This document shows, piece after piece, positions 22,881 to 34,003 of a DNA stretch of 64,000 bases. The first letter of the stretch is position 1. Every line of letters starts with the position of its first letter. The notes under the pieces were generated by a model, which worked only from the letters and a program-made list of their open reading frames with translations, did no database searches and was not told where the DNA came from. The position numbers and the translations under genes are program-made. Source of the DNA: Akebia trifoliata (taxonomy: Eukaryota; Streptophyta; Magnoliopsida; Ranunculales; Lardizabalaceae); contig CM030714.1 in the NCBI GenBank assembly GCA_017979445.1, positions 19,723,405-19,787,404 on the forward strand, in the 5' to 3' direction.

Positions 22881-24812
22881 TGCCTGATACCTTATTCCTT
22901 TGTATATCTTAGAGCAGGTTTGATCAACAATCGATGAACTATGGAACAGTTTTCCTCCCAATATAAAGTTTTTCAAGGTCTTTAACAACTAATGTTATAC
23001 TCTTTAGAGACCATGAAAACCTGGGAAAGTTTGACTTGAGATATGACAAGGTTATATGTTGATAAATTCATAGTTGTCTTTATCGAGTCTTCAATCAAAA
23101 AACCTACTTCATTCAATAATCCATCAATGTTGTGGTTAACGATCAACCAACGGAGGACATAGGTTCTATTGATTTGACGATAAATGATGAGGAAGTATTT
23201 CCTATCTCTTCCCCGTCTCCCTCTATTGTGTCAAAACTTCACGGCTATAGGAGACATTCACTTTTGAGTCCAAAAACTCACAAGTTGATTGAAATTGATA
23301 AATTTAAATGAGCCATATGTGTTATTCTTCCAAAATTATGCTCTATTGTCCAAACAAGTTCCTATAGGTAAATTTGGGATCGTAGACACATAATTATTTT
23401 AAAATAGACCTATTCAAGGAATGAAAAGACTTTTTGCTCTCCGACATAAAATTTGATTTGAGTTTGAGACTCTCGAATTTGTGTACTTTTATTGGTATTT
23501 CTGACATTCAGACCTCATTTTCGTGAATTTCTTCTTTTTAGAAATTTTCTCGTTGTTGGAGTCAGTGTGGCCACATTAGCCAGAAATCCATCTTATTTAA
23601 AGAACATGTTGTTTATTGGTAAATTTGGATACATGTATCCTCACACTATTATTAAAATGAGACCATTTAAGGATGATGGAGCCTCATTGCTTCCTGTCAA
23701 CCATTGCCCAAGTAAACATACATATGTTGGACAATCTTTGACTCTCAGTTTTCACATCAACCTTGTAAATCTTGAGTGAAAATCATTTTTGTGTGTCTAT
23801 TAGTATATTCGAGGATTTCAAGCCTCCTTGTTCCGAGTCAAAAATTGACCGGATTCTTGTGTGCACCACAGAACTCCGTTGGTCCACTAAATTTGAGCCG
23901 AAAGTGGCAAATATATTTTATTCCACTCTTGGGCTCCCAAACTTGATTCTTTTACAAATATTTCTCATATTTTAATTATTTAGTGAGCATAATCACCAAA
24001 TGTGGTCACGTGGCACAATTCATGCATTTAACTGCCTCATGTGAGTATTCAAATTGGTAATTCTTTAAATCTGCTCACACGTTTATTATGCTACAACTCC
24101 TATACTTTTATTTGCATACTTTATTATCTTGCTTGCATATTATGCCAATATTTCAATAGTTATATCATTTTGGCATTTATTCTTCATATAGTTGTCCCTT
24201 AATAGTAACATCATTTACAACTGTCACGTGTGCATTCGATCGCTCATTTGCATATCTTCTATTATTTTGCACATGTTGGCATGTTACGACCATGAGTCAT
24301 TGAGTAATATCTTTATGTGTCGTTTATCATGCCATGCCAATGCTTAATAGTAAAACATTTTGTGTGTATTTGATTGATTATTGGCATATCATTTAAATTA
24401 TGCACGCTTATATGCATGGTCTGACACTGTTTTATTTAGTTATATTTTCTTTGTGCCAATCAACATGCCATGCCTAGGCCTCATAGTTATATTTTTTTTG
24501 GTATGTCCTTATTTGCTTCCATCATGCATTTTCCTCTGATAGTCATACTAATTGCGTGCATTTGTACTATTCTCCTGTGTTGATTGGTATATATTCTGTA
24601 TCGACATTGAGTTGATTACGCCCTTTGTCAAATACTGACAAAAAGGAAAAGAATGTACTTTCAACCTGCGTGTCTTGTTTCAGTTTAATTTTATAGGTAA
24701 ATTAGTCAGGGGGAGCAGTACCAAAAGGGGAGCGAAACAGTTAGAATCTTAGGTTTTTAATTTTAAACACTTTTGTAAGATTCTAATCGGATTTAAGTTG
24801 TGTTGGTCATTC
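22881..24812 (+). other. copia region after integrase, without RT
   Basis: No RT or RNase H motif is visible. A fragment near 23492-23779 (SVATLARNPSYLKNMLFIGKF) is shared with the minus copy at 59303-59509. 24000-24700 is AT-rich non-coding DNA, and GGGGGAGCAG near 24711 resembles a purine tract. Confidence 0.6.
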
Positions 24813-24857
24813 TAGGAAGAAAAATAATTTCAAACTAACTTATAACAACTACACCTT

Positions 24858-24875
24858 TCCCCGGCAGCGGCGCCA
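24858..24875 (-). promoter_or_regulatory. Primer-binding site, tRNA-Asp type
   Basis: Minus strand TGGCGCCGCTGCCGGGGA, one base from the plant tRNA-Asp complement. Confidence 0.92.
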
Positions 24876-24880
24876 AAATT

Positions 24881-26210
24881 TGGATGTCGTCATTGTCATC
24901 TCTTCATAAATTAATATATTTATACTCTTCCTAACTTGTGGGCAAGTAAGGGATTGAACCCAAGAGAAATAAGAGATGTTACCAAGCTAAGAAAAATGAA
25001 GTTAATCGAAGTTACAAATTTAAAATCTATTTTTGTATTTTTGTGAAAAAAAAATAGAGAGTAAATGCTGCTAGAAAATAAAGTAATAAAAATGAAATTT
25101 ATACTAGGAAATAAGAGATTAAAGTCATTAGTGATTAGAGTAGCCTAAGATTAGTAAATAAAACAATGTTCAAATCTATTTTTCTTGCACTGAACCTCAA
25201 GGACTTAGTATGAGCCCCTTAGGTTGGAAGATATGGCATGAAGCTTGAAATACTACTATAGTTAGGACTCATTTACACACTAATGTATGAAGTCCTTACT
25301 ATCAAATATCTAGATTAAGCATGTTTTATCTTGATCTCATCTAAGCATACAATTTCTAAGTTAAGCATATGAGGTGTAGAGATTCATTTAAAGCTTTGAT
25401 CCATTGAAGTTGGATAAAACCTTGAAGAGAACTCTATAATCATAAATAACATGGAAGGATAAATAATATAAACATAGAAGTTGAATTGCTCCTAGGCTTC
25501 TTCCTCTCACTAATGGAGGGAGTCTAGCCTATGGTCATTGCAAGGATACAAGGAGAACTCATGAAACCAACACTTGCATTCATATAGTCACCAATGTACA
25601 ATATATCCTTCTTTGAGAAATTACAGAGAGTTGTTGAAATAAAACCTATCAAAAAAATAAAAAATTATAGAAAAAGTGCCAAGGGCATTAGGGGGAGAAG
25701 AGAGAAGGGACACTACCTGAGGGACTATTTCCTAATTGGGAAAATGAACTATTTATAGACTTAAGGTATTTTAGAAGGATCCGAAAATAATCGCCATCAC
25801 TCTTATGTATAATCTCACATATGGAGCACACTAGAGCAATTTTAGGGTGCTTCATTCGAAAAGCACTTTGCCACATTGAGAGTTCACTGCACTACATTAA
25901 TCTGAAAACATTCGGATATTTAATTTTGCATGGTTGCTTGATTGGTTTTCTTGATTGTAATGCATTCTTGATTAATTTATTTGGTGTTCATTTACATGAT
26001 TTTATATTTTAACTTGTACAGTAAACAACACACATAATCAGTCTTTCGATAATTGCATTAATTTTGTATAATTAAGCCTAATTAGCATGATAGAACATGT
26101 AATGTGATGAATTGAAGTTTAACACAATTATTTATCTAATTTAATGAAATAAGGACGAAAATAATGCCTATAAAAAATATAAATAAATTAGTGTTTTAAG
26201 ATACTGATCA
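24881..26210 (-). repeat. Athila-type LTR (1330 bp), diverged subfamily
   Basis: Minus start TGATCAGTATC, end near ATCCA before the PBS. It shares the TTGTGGGCAAGTAAGGG and TATA (25750-25757) blocks with the 6704-7898 LTR but is clearly diverged from it. Confidence 0.8.
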
Positions 26211-26455
26211 GCTGCCGAAGGTGCTAGGAGCCGTCGTGAGTTCCCTTGGTGGTGCCATAAAAATTATTAAAATGCCATTCTCGGCCATTTAGGCCATAAC
26301 TTTTTCATGGAAGCTCCAATTAACAAATCTTTCGGGAGTTTTGTAGATCTTACCTAGTAAAAGGTACCCAAACTATCACCAAGGGTTAAGTCATGACCTA
26401 AGCGGCTAAAATTACCAAAATACCATTTTGGCCAAATAATCACCAACGGTCGGGG
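26211..26455 (-). repeat. copia minus copy, 3' LTR, distal part
   Basis: The reverse complement aligns with 18080-18250 of the plus-copy LTR (GGTATTTTGGT, AAAGTTATGG). Element A separates it from the proximal part at 36665-36971, and the Athila fragment truncates it on the left. Confidence 0.75.
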
Positions 26456-28111
26456 TGAAAGCTCCCTCGATCTACGGGGTGCGCGGATCCGCTTTTGACC
26501 CTTGAGGTTTGGGAGTCGCCACGTAGTTATTATGGTCCAGGAACCAAACTGACTCTACAATGGATAAAAAAGAACTAATCTACTACAGAAATCTGAATCC
26601 GGGGATCATGTTACGGGGTTGGAAGGTGTTAGGCACCAACCCCGCCCGGCCATTGCCGGTCTCTACTTATCCCAAATAAATCTACATCGCTAATGACAAA
26701 CCTAGATTAAAAAATAATGAAATTCTTACCTTCGATCTGCAAAAGTGCTATTACCTCAGATCTGGTAAAAACGGCTCTTTGTAACGTATTCCTTACTTCG
26801 TTCTATCTCCGGATCTGATTTCTGATCTCCGAGGTAAGGTATCTCCTTCTTAGATCTGGGTGCTTCGAATTTATTGTGGATTTTTGAGATGTTTTTGAGA
26901 GGTTTTTGGGTGTTTTTTAGGCTAAAATCGAAGCAGGGGTGTTAGGTAAGGAGTTGAGGCTCCAAAATTAGGGTTTTAGAGAGGTTGTGGAGGCTTCTTC
27001 ACCTACTTTTCCTAGGGTTTTTTCTTTGATACGAAAATAAGGTGTGGAGGCTGCTATTTATAAAGTTTTTTAGAAGCATTAGGGTCTGATTAGGGTTTCT
27101 TTTTAGGGTTTCAATTAGGATTTAGACTTTGGTCTCATGAGATGGACTTAGTCTTTAGGGTTTTGACTTAGGGTTTTGACTTTAGTCTTATGAGATTGAC
27201 TTGATTAGTTTAGATTAGGGTTTTGATTTAGGGTTTTGACTTTAGTCTTATGAGATTGACTTTAATATTTGACTTTAGTCTTACTTAATTGACTTTAATT
27301 TTGACTTTAGTCTTGCTTGATTGATTTTAAATTTTTGGAGAACCCCTCTCTATTATATCTTTAATTCTTTGGACCCCCAAATGGAGGGGTCATTAAAGAA
27401 ATATCTTGCGAACCATCAACAATTTTTCTTGAAAGCCTGATTGATCAATTTTTTGGTTTAAATTTTAATAATTAATTTTATTAATATTTCACTTTACATT
27501 ATTTAATGATTTATTTATTAATTTCAAAAATTTTAATTATTAAAATGGTGAAATTACCATTTTGCCCTCAGAGAGGATTTTTTACGTTTTAAGTCGTTTT
27601 TCAATGTTCCAGGATGTTTTGGAATCAGTTTTTCGTAAGGAATTCAATGGGAATGGTTGTTTTTGTCATTTATGAAATTTTTTGTGTGAAATGGTAGTAA
27701 ATTTTATGAGGGGTATTTTCGTAATTTTATCAAATTTTGTGAAAATCGGCAAAATGATTTATTTGGTTTCGATTCTTCATTTTATGTATTTGAACGGATT
27801 TTCCTAAGCGTAATGTAGGCTCTAAGGTTGTTTTGATGTTAGGGGTAATTTGGTAATTTGGTCATTTTTAGTATTTCTTATTGTGAAGCTTCTTTTTGGT
27901 TTGTAGGATGATGATTTCTATGTTTCTAGGGTAGTATTTTCTTAGCGTTGTGTGGTTTCTAAGTTTTGTCAGTTCGAGATACATCATCCGGATTTCTGAA
28001 ACATATCTGGTAACAAAATAAAGCATTGGAATAGACATCCATCATTGGGAACTTTTGCGATTGGGTTGACGACTTGATTAATCAGGCGGATGCAAAAATG
28101 GGGTGTCTAAA
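26456..28111 (-). repeat. 3' LTR of element A (1656 bp)
   Basis: Left edge TGAAAGC, right edge GTCTAAA (TACA changed to TAAA). TATA at 27055-27062. It differs from the partner LTR mainly by a 34-bp and a 13-bp indel in the GACTTTAGTC tandem region (27160-27330). Confidence 0.95.
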
Positions 28112-28452
28112 GATGCCCCTTTTTGACAGAAGGTTGAAGCAAACTAGATAGCAAATCTATTTTGGTAGATAGTGCAATATCTGAATGCCAAAGCTAGTGA
28201 CAGTTCATTTTGCAGCCTGATTTTGCAATTCGACGGAGTATTCGGATCCTTGAGCGTAAAACTCTCCCCGAACTAGAAAAATGTCAGGTCCTTGAGCGCG
28301 AGCTCTCACTGGCAGTGTAAGATCCTTGAATTTTAGAAAATTCTCCTTGATTGATGTAACAACTGTGCAATTGTGTGAGCTCAAAATCTGAGATAGATTT
28401 CAAAGAGTTTGAGTTGGAAATGAGTCAAATATGAGCATGAAGTAAATATAAA

Positions 28453-29203
28453 CTGAGCATAATTCCAAGAAAACCCTTGGCGACATCTGAGCATAATTTC
28501 GAGAAAACCCTCGACGGTAACTGAGCATATTTCCCAGAAAACCCTCGGCGGCATCTGAGCATAGTTCCAAGAAAACCCTTGGCGGCATCTGAGCATAATT
28601 CCGAGAAAACCCTCGGCGGCATCTGAGCATAGTTCCGAGAAAACCCTCGGCAGCATCTGAACATAATTCCAAGAAAACCCTTGGCGGCATCTGAGCATAG
28701 TTCCGAGAAAACCCTCGGCGGCATCTGAGCATAATTCCAAGAAAACCCTTGGCGGCATCTGAGCATAATTCCAAGAAAACCCTTGGCGGCATCTGAGCAT
28801 AGTTCCGAGAAAACCCTCGGTGGCATCTGAGCATAATTCCAAGAAGACCCTTGGCGGCATCTGAGCATAGTTCCGAGAAAACCCTTGGCGGTATCTGAGT
28901 ATAGTTCGGAGAAAACCCTTGGCGGTATCTGAGTATAGTTCCGAGAAAACCCTCGGCGGCATCTGAGCATAGTTCCGAGAAAACCATCGGCGGCATCTGA
29001 GCATAATTCTAAGAACACCCTTGGCGGCATCTGAGCATAGTTCCGAGAAAACCCTCGGCGGCATCTGAGCATAGTTTCGAGAAAACCCTCGACGGCATCT
29101 GAGCATAATTCAAAGAAAATCCTTGGCGGCATCTTAGCATAGTTCCGAGAAAACCCTCAGCGGCATCTGAGCATAATTCCAAGAAAACCCTTGGCGGCAT
29201 CTG
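28453..29203. repeat. 34-bp tandem repeat, about 22 copies, hairpin with co-varying arms
   Basis: Each unit carries CCAAG-AAAAC-CCTTGG or CCGAG-AAAACC-CTCGG, followed by CGGCATCTGAGCATA. Arms change together: CCAAG pairs with CTTGG, CCGAG with CTCGG, TCGAG with CTCGA. The 34-bp period gives false periodic frames on the minus strand. Confidence 0.92.
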
Positions 29204-30447
29204 GCTGAGTAAAACTGAGAATGAAGGAATAAATCTGGGAAAGAAACGATTGAAAACGAATCTGGAAAAGAGTGGTTGAATCTTGGAATGAATAGATTTG
29301 GGACATAATGGATGCCCTATCTCCTATGTGAGATTAGAAATGCATTTGTTTGAACCTCAAGATTTTATCAAAAAAGTTTTGTAAATTTAAAACCTGAGTT
29401 TGAACCTCAAGAGTTTTTCGAAAAACTGCTATCAAGAGGGTAACCTTAAGTTTGGAGTTCTCATTATCTTTTAGGATTAACATTGCTCAAAAACAAAATG
29501 TCCCTAGTTTGACAATAAACATGGCATAAATAATTGAACACATAATAAAAATGCCCCTAGTATAAGGGGGGAAATTACATATTGAGAGGAAAAAGAAAAA
29601 ATGCCCTTTGTATGAAGGTTTGAAATATTTGATTACCACAAGCGCAATAAAGATCCAACTTTTAATTTTGATTAATTTTATTGAAGATTTTGAGTCAGGC
29701 TCAAGAGAACAAAATATTTCCTTTTGAGACTCATCATAGAATTCACCCTTCCCTCCATTGGTTCACTTGGGGAAGTAAGAATTTTTAGATCGATCGTAGA
29801 CAGGATACTTGTGGCTTCTGAATCTATGTCTGGTTTAAGCTGAGTATTGAACTTGATTATTCGGACTTCTGATGTTTCAGCTTGAACTGCTCTCAGCTTA
29901 GGATTTTCTTCTGTTTTTTATTTATTTATTTATTTTATTGCTCTAACTTTTGCCTAGATTGCCTTTCCAGGTTTTCAATCTATCGAGCTTGCTCTAACTT
30001 TTGCCTAGATATCCTTTTCAGGTTTTCGATCTAGCAAGCTTTTTCTTTTTTCTTGGCTCTGATTGTTGCCAAAGTTGTCCTTTCAGATTTTCAACTTTGC
30101 GAGCTTGCCTTAATTTTTGCCTAAGTCGCCCTTTTCGGGTTTTCAACTTAGTAGGCTTCATCATTTTTTTTTATCTTTTTCTTCTCCTCTGACCTTCTAG
30201 AATTACTGTTTGATCATGTTCTACTACCCTCCTTGGCCTTTTCACACGGTACTTAGGAGGACTTTTATAGGTAGGCTTGGGACTAGGCATAAAATGAAAG
30301 GGATTTTGAGGCTCAAAAACCCAAATGCCCTTTGTGTGGCATTTCATTTAACTTTTTCTTGAATTTTCTTCCCCATTCTTTTGAATTTTTTCTTTTTAGA
30401 TTTTTTCTTCGTCGGGGAATCTATTTTTTTATCTTAGTGTGGTCGTG
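29204..30447 (-). other. Element A 3' non-coding region
   Basis: T-rich DNA with degenerate repeats TTTTGCCTA...AGGTTTTCAA...GCGAGCTT (29940-30150), also in B at 42600-42830 and C at 50700-51110. No coding domain. Confidence 0.55.
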
Positions 30448-30481
30448 CCTGAAGTAACTTCTCAGGTTGCCTACGTACCCC
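30448..30481. promoter_or_regulatory. Conserved 3' block with GAAGT-A-ACTTC dyad
   Basis: CCTGAAGTAACTTCTCAGG followed by TTGCCTACGTACCCC. It is nearly identical at 43146 (B) and 51501 (C, loop G). It lies after pol in each element. Function unknown. Confidence 0.6.
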
Positions 30482-30959
30482 AAATTTTTGGGATCAGACC
30501 AAACCGTAGTTCGGATTTTCCCTCCCCTAGGTTAGGTGATCGGACTGAGAAAGAAAAAGGCATCATTTTTTTTAAAAGGCTGTAAAGGGCTGAGAAAGGA
30601 CATAATGAACTGGGTAGCAGGAAAATTGATTCGGCTAAAGATGGCCTCCTTAAATGTAGTACCATTTGATCCGGTCAAGGTTGGTTGACTCTGTTAGTTC
30701 ACTTCCATCATGATCTTGAAGTCTGACGACTTTTCCAGACAGTATTTCCTTAATAAATGAATTTCTCCAATTGGGTTCAGACTTTCTCCTATAGTCGAGG
30801 AGGAGTGTTCAATTTTCTTTAAAGTCTGATACTTAAATCCTTGACTTGTAAATGATGAGCTTTGACCTTTTTGTCAAATGCACGGGTGACTCTTCTTAGA
30901 TAAGCTTGCACATGGTACAGGGCTTTAACTCGTTTTCTTCGATCAAGTTTAATTCTTCA

Positions 30960-31330
30960 TACTGCTGACGAACCCAATCTGTTTTCTAACAAATGATTTT
31001 CCAACAAGATCCTAAGAGACGAAATTTCTATTTCAACTGGCAAGACTGCTTCCATGCCATACACTCAGGAGTAGGGAGTAACTCCAATAGAGGACTGAAT
31101 TGAAGTTCGATATGTCCATAGCGTTTATGATAATTTTTCTGACCAATCTCGATGTGATTGACACATTTTCCTGATGATAGTCTTGAGATTCTTACTAACT
31201 GCTTCAACCGTTCCATTGATCTGAGGACGGTAGGGGGATGATTTGTACTTCCAGATCTTCAACTTTAAATATAGAGTAATGATTTATGCTTTGAAGTACG
31301 ACCCATTATCAGAGATCAGTTCAAAAGGTA
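30960..31330 (-). pseudogene. pol: Tat integrase remnant of element A
   Basis: Minus-strand pieces read PFELISDNGSYFKA (second Asp region), then the segment with VSITSRLVRK-type and CMAWKQS-type readings in shifted frames. The more readable copy in B (43600-44060) identifies it as Tat integrase. Multiple frameshifts. Confidence 0.75.
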
Positions 31331-31480
31331 CTCCCATATCGACTGATAATATGTGATTTGAAACTCAAGATGTAGTAAGGATAGTGCTGATACATTTTAT
31401 AACATCTTCTTTGATTCCATTGATATAGACGAGTATCTATTCCGTATTGAACAACACCCAAGCTTGTACCTAACATACCC

Positions 31481-31740
31481 TCATATGATCACACGAACAA
31501 GTCTTTTGAAATTTCTGAGTAAATTCATTATCCCCTCGTGTTCCTTTAGGGATAAAATGGTTTCTATTTGAATCTCTTTAGAAATTATTTTTGTTTCGAG
31601 GTCAAAGACCTTTCCTTTCTCGATTAAAGGTTGAGCCTGACTTTTATCTTCTTGTTCAGAAACGAAATCTATCAAATTATTAGGTAATTCGTTAATGTGC
31701 TTGAGGATTCAAAAATTTCCTTTATCCGATCAATTTCAGA
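31481..31740 (-). pseudogene. pol: Start-of-pol remnant fused to integrase
   Basis: Reads QPLIEKGKVFDLETK...HEGIMNLLRNF, the equivalent of the segment just before FAWSYQDMPGL in element D (about 16200-16350). RT should follow but the sequence passes directly to integrase. The same junction is in B at 44185. Confidence 0.7.
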
Positions 31741-32269
31741 TGGGGTAACAGACACCTCTAAGGAATACATGACCTTGCTGGAAAAAAGGACTTGAGCTAA
31801 CCCAAATGACTCATGAAAACTCAAGACAAGTACCCACACGAGTTTGATTAGGACTGAGGACTGAGATATTGCTTATAACCGGTAGGATTGAAGCACTATG
31901 ATCTTCAAAGAACAACTGGACGATGTTGAGAAATTTTGAGATCATTTCTGACTGTTGATTTGATATTGATGTTTACTTTAACTGACCGGATTTACAACCC
32001 TAGCTAGACGATGGACGATTGAGCTTAGACACAATGATAACCCTTAAACCTCTTTGAAGGTGAATTTAACCAATTTCAGTGTCACCCCCTTGATAACATT
32101 TTAAATAAACCTTGAGATTTTATTGAATTTTGTTCACCAATCCATTAAATAATTCATCCATTCAATGATTATTCAGAAAGAAAATAATTTTATTGCACTC
32201 TTGAAAATAATGTTTTTATTGAATAACAATTTTCACAATTTTGATTATTTTTTGCAATCATTTTCTTTT

Positions 32270-32640
32270 TAGAAAAACATATTTTGATAATTTTACAAGG
32301 TCCATACAAAAAAATAGATTTTTGGTAAAAAACATATTTCAAAAATTTTCCATACAAAAATAGATCTTTTGTAAATCATTTTTCCTTCATTTTCTTTTCT
32401 TTTGGAAAACATTTTTTCTCTGAAAAATAATTTTTTATTTGGAAAGCATTTTTTCTTGGAAAATCTTGTTCTTATGGAAAACATTTTCTAGAAAACATTT
32501 TTTTCTTAGAAAATATTTTTTCTAGAGAACAACACTTTTTCTGAAAAATATTTCTTTTTAAAGAACACTTCTTTTGGAACTTTTTCTGGAAAATACTTTC
32601 CCTTCGTAAACCATTTTTTCTCTTTGAAAATTTGATTTCT
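32270..32640. repeat. TTTTC/GAAAA dyad-rich array
   Basis: Degenerate units of about 20-30 bp with TTTTCTTNNGAAAACATT; some are perfect dyads such as TTTTCTAGAAAA. Also in B (45000-45240). Confidence 0.7.
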
Positions 32641-32859
32641 ATTTTGATTTAAATGGCCCGGCCCATCATGATTGTTGGATCGGGATGGACTGGGGCATTA
32701 TTGTAAAAGAATGGATTCTTTATTGGGTCGGTGTACCCATTTTAATCAGTTAAAAGAAAAACTTTAATCCTTGAGGACAACCATACATTTTGATCTCATC
32801 ATCCACATCATTCACATCAACTCATCAATCAAAAGGTTCCATTCAATAAACAACCCGGG

Positions 32860-33600
32860 AATACCCACGATAAATTCGAGTCGTGACCTATAGGGAAGGT
32901 TTCTAGACTCTAAGCTTACTACATGCAATGCATTTTTATCTAGCCACCCTTGCCCAAATACACCTATATACCTCTCGATGCGTGGTGACTTGGTTTGATA
33001 TACCGTATAGGTGATAATCTAAAACCTCAACTCACTTCTCTGAAGCCAAAAACAGCCAGTTTGATCTCCAGTTGAGAGGTGGCGCACAATGCTAAGCAAG
33101 GGCCCACTTAAATACCTCTCGTCTAGAATAGACATAGTCTATCCCCCTCGTACAGTAGGGTACAGTGGGGCAAGATCTTGCTTAGGCACCGGTTTTGACT
33201 AAGAAGTGCAATTGATATACTTAGACTATCTTTTATACCTACGGGTACGAGTCAAAAGTTGTAGCTTTCATAAATGGTTTGGCATCCCACGAGGGGATCG
33301 ATCACGTATTAGTACTACGTTGGCAATCGGGACATGTGACTGTGTGGCTTACGATAGGTCAAAGGCTCAGGTCACTCCAGTCTGGGTGCATCAATATACC
33401 TCTCAGAATCACCTGATTAGACATTATTGATGTCCCAGTTTGATATACCCTAAGGTACGTGACTGGAGTTGTGGTTTTCATGGATCACTTCGCATCTCCG
33501 AAGAGATCGGGCCACGCACTAGTGCCACGTTGGCTATATAGGACGTGTAAGTGTGCAAAATAGTAAACATGCATGTGGTGTGTGCAACACAGGGTGGGGT
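32860..33600 (-). other. Shared leader module of element A
   Basis: Found also in B (45480-46255) and C (54205-55025), with its core in D and the Athila element. It contains the ATAGAC-ATA-GTCTAT dyad (33128-33142), the 12-bp palindrome GCAAGATCTTGC (33170-33181), and two diverged copies (about 33236-33345 and 33436-33560) of a block with ACGTTGGC and CACGNAN-TAGT motifs. No conserved frame: the small plus-strand frame of B has a stop here. Confidence 0.8.
33128..33142. repeat. Conserved leader dyad ATAGAC-ATA-GTCTAT
   Basis: Element A copy; followed 27 bp later by the palindrome GCAAGATCTTGC. Confidence 0.9.
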
Positions 33601-34003
33601 GTGCCCAGGGCCTTTTCCAAACAAATGGGCCCATGGGCCTGATCATACCATCACACATTGATACCATATGCATATTAGCCAAAACAAATACCAGTCCAAT
33701 AAAATCATTAAGATCACCAATAAGCACATCAACTATATATCTGATCAAGATCAATGGCAAATCAATTAATGAGCATGGCATATAATAATTGATCAAACAA
33801 ACATTACAATAGGCAAGATTTTTATAATTTTTAAGGTCCAATCAATGATCACTTTTGGGTGATCCAAAATAAATCGAGATTTCAATAAATGTTACATCGA
33901 TGATAGAATGACAATGGTTGAGATGAGCTCATTCTCAGGAATATTAATTGTGCTAACATTAGATAAATTCGGATTTTCTGTGCATTAGGAAAATACAATC
34001 CGA

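Larger units (their letters stand above)
17667..24812 (+). mobile_element. Ty1/copia element, plus copy, without RT or 3' LTR
   Basis: Starts with LTR edge TGTAAGTTCC inside the RNase H frame of D, which puts its insertion after D. PBS for initiator tRNA-Met at 19605. Remnants of gag (zinc knuckle about 21170), protease (YLDSGDS at 21922), gag-pre-integrase and integrase are present with many stops. After integrase the sequence goes to 3' DNA shared with the minus copy at 58812-60120; no RT motif is seen in either copy. The copy ends about 90 bp short of the expected 3' LTR. Confidence 0.85.
24813..26210 (-). mobile_element. Athila fragment: LTR, PBS and about 45 bp of leader
   Basis: On the minus strand an LTR (26210-24881) is followed by a tRNA-Asp PBS (24875-24858) and a leader stub that stops at copia DNA near 24812. 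No coding part remains. Because internal DNA is kept, this is a truncated element, not a solo LTR. Confidence 0.8.

Noticed and set aside
24881..26210. Solo LTR
   Set aside because: A PBS and part of the leader are attached on one side, so it is a truncated element.
28381..29200. Minus-strand frames up to 241 codons with RCRRGFSRNYAQMPPRV repeats
   Set aside because: Produced by the 34-bp tandem repeat, which stays open in all three minus phases; no domain.
32293..32484. Lys/Phe-rich frame in element A
   Set aside because: Translation of the TTTTC/GAAAA array; the B version differs in length and frame.
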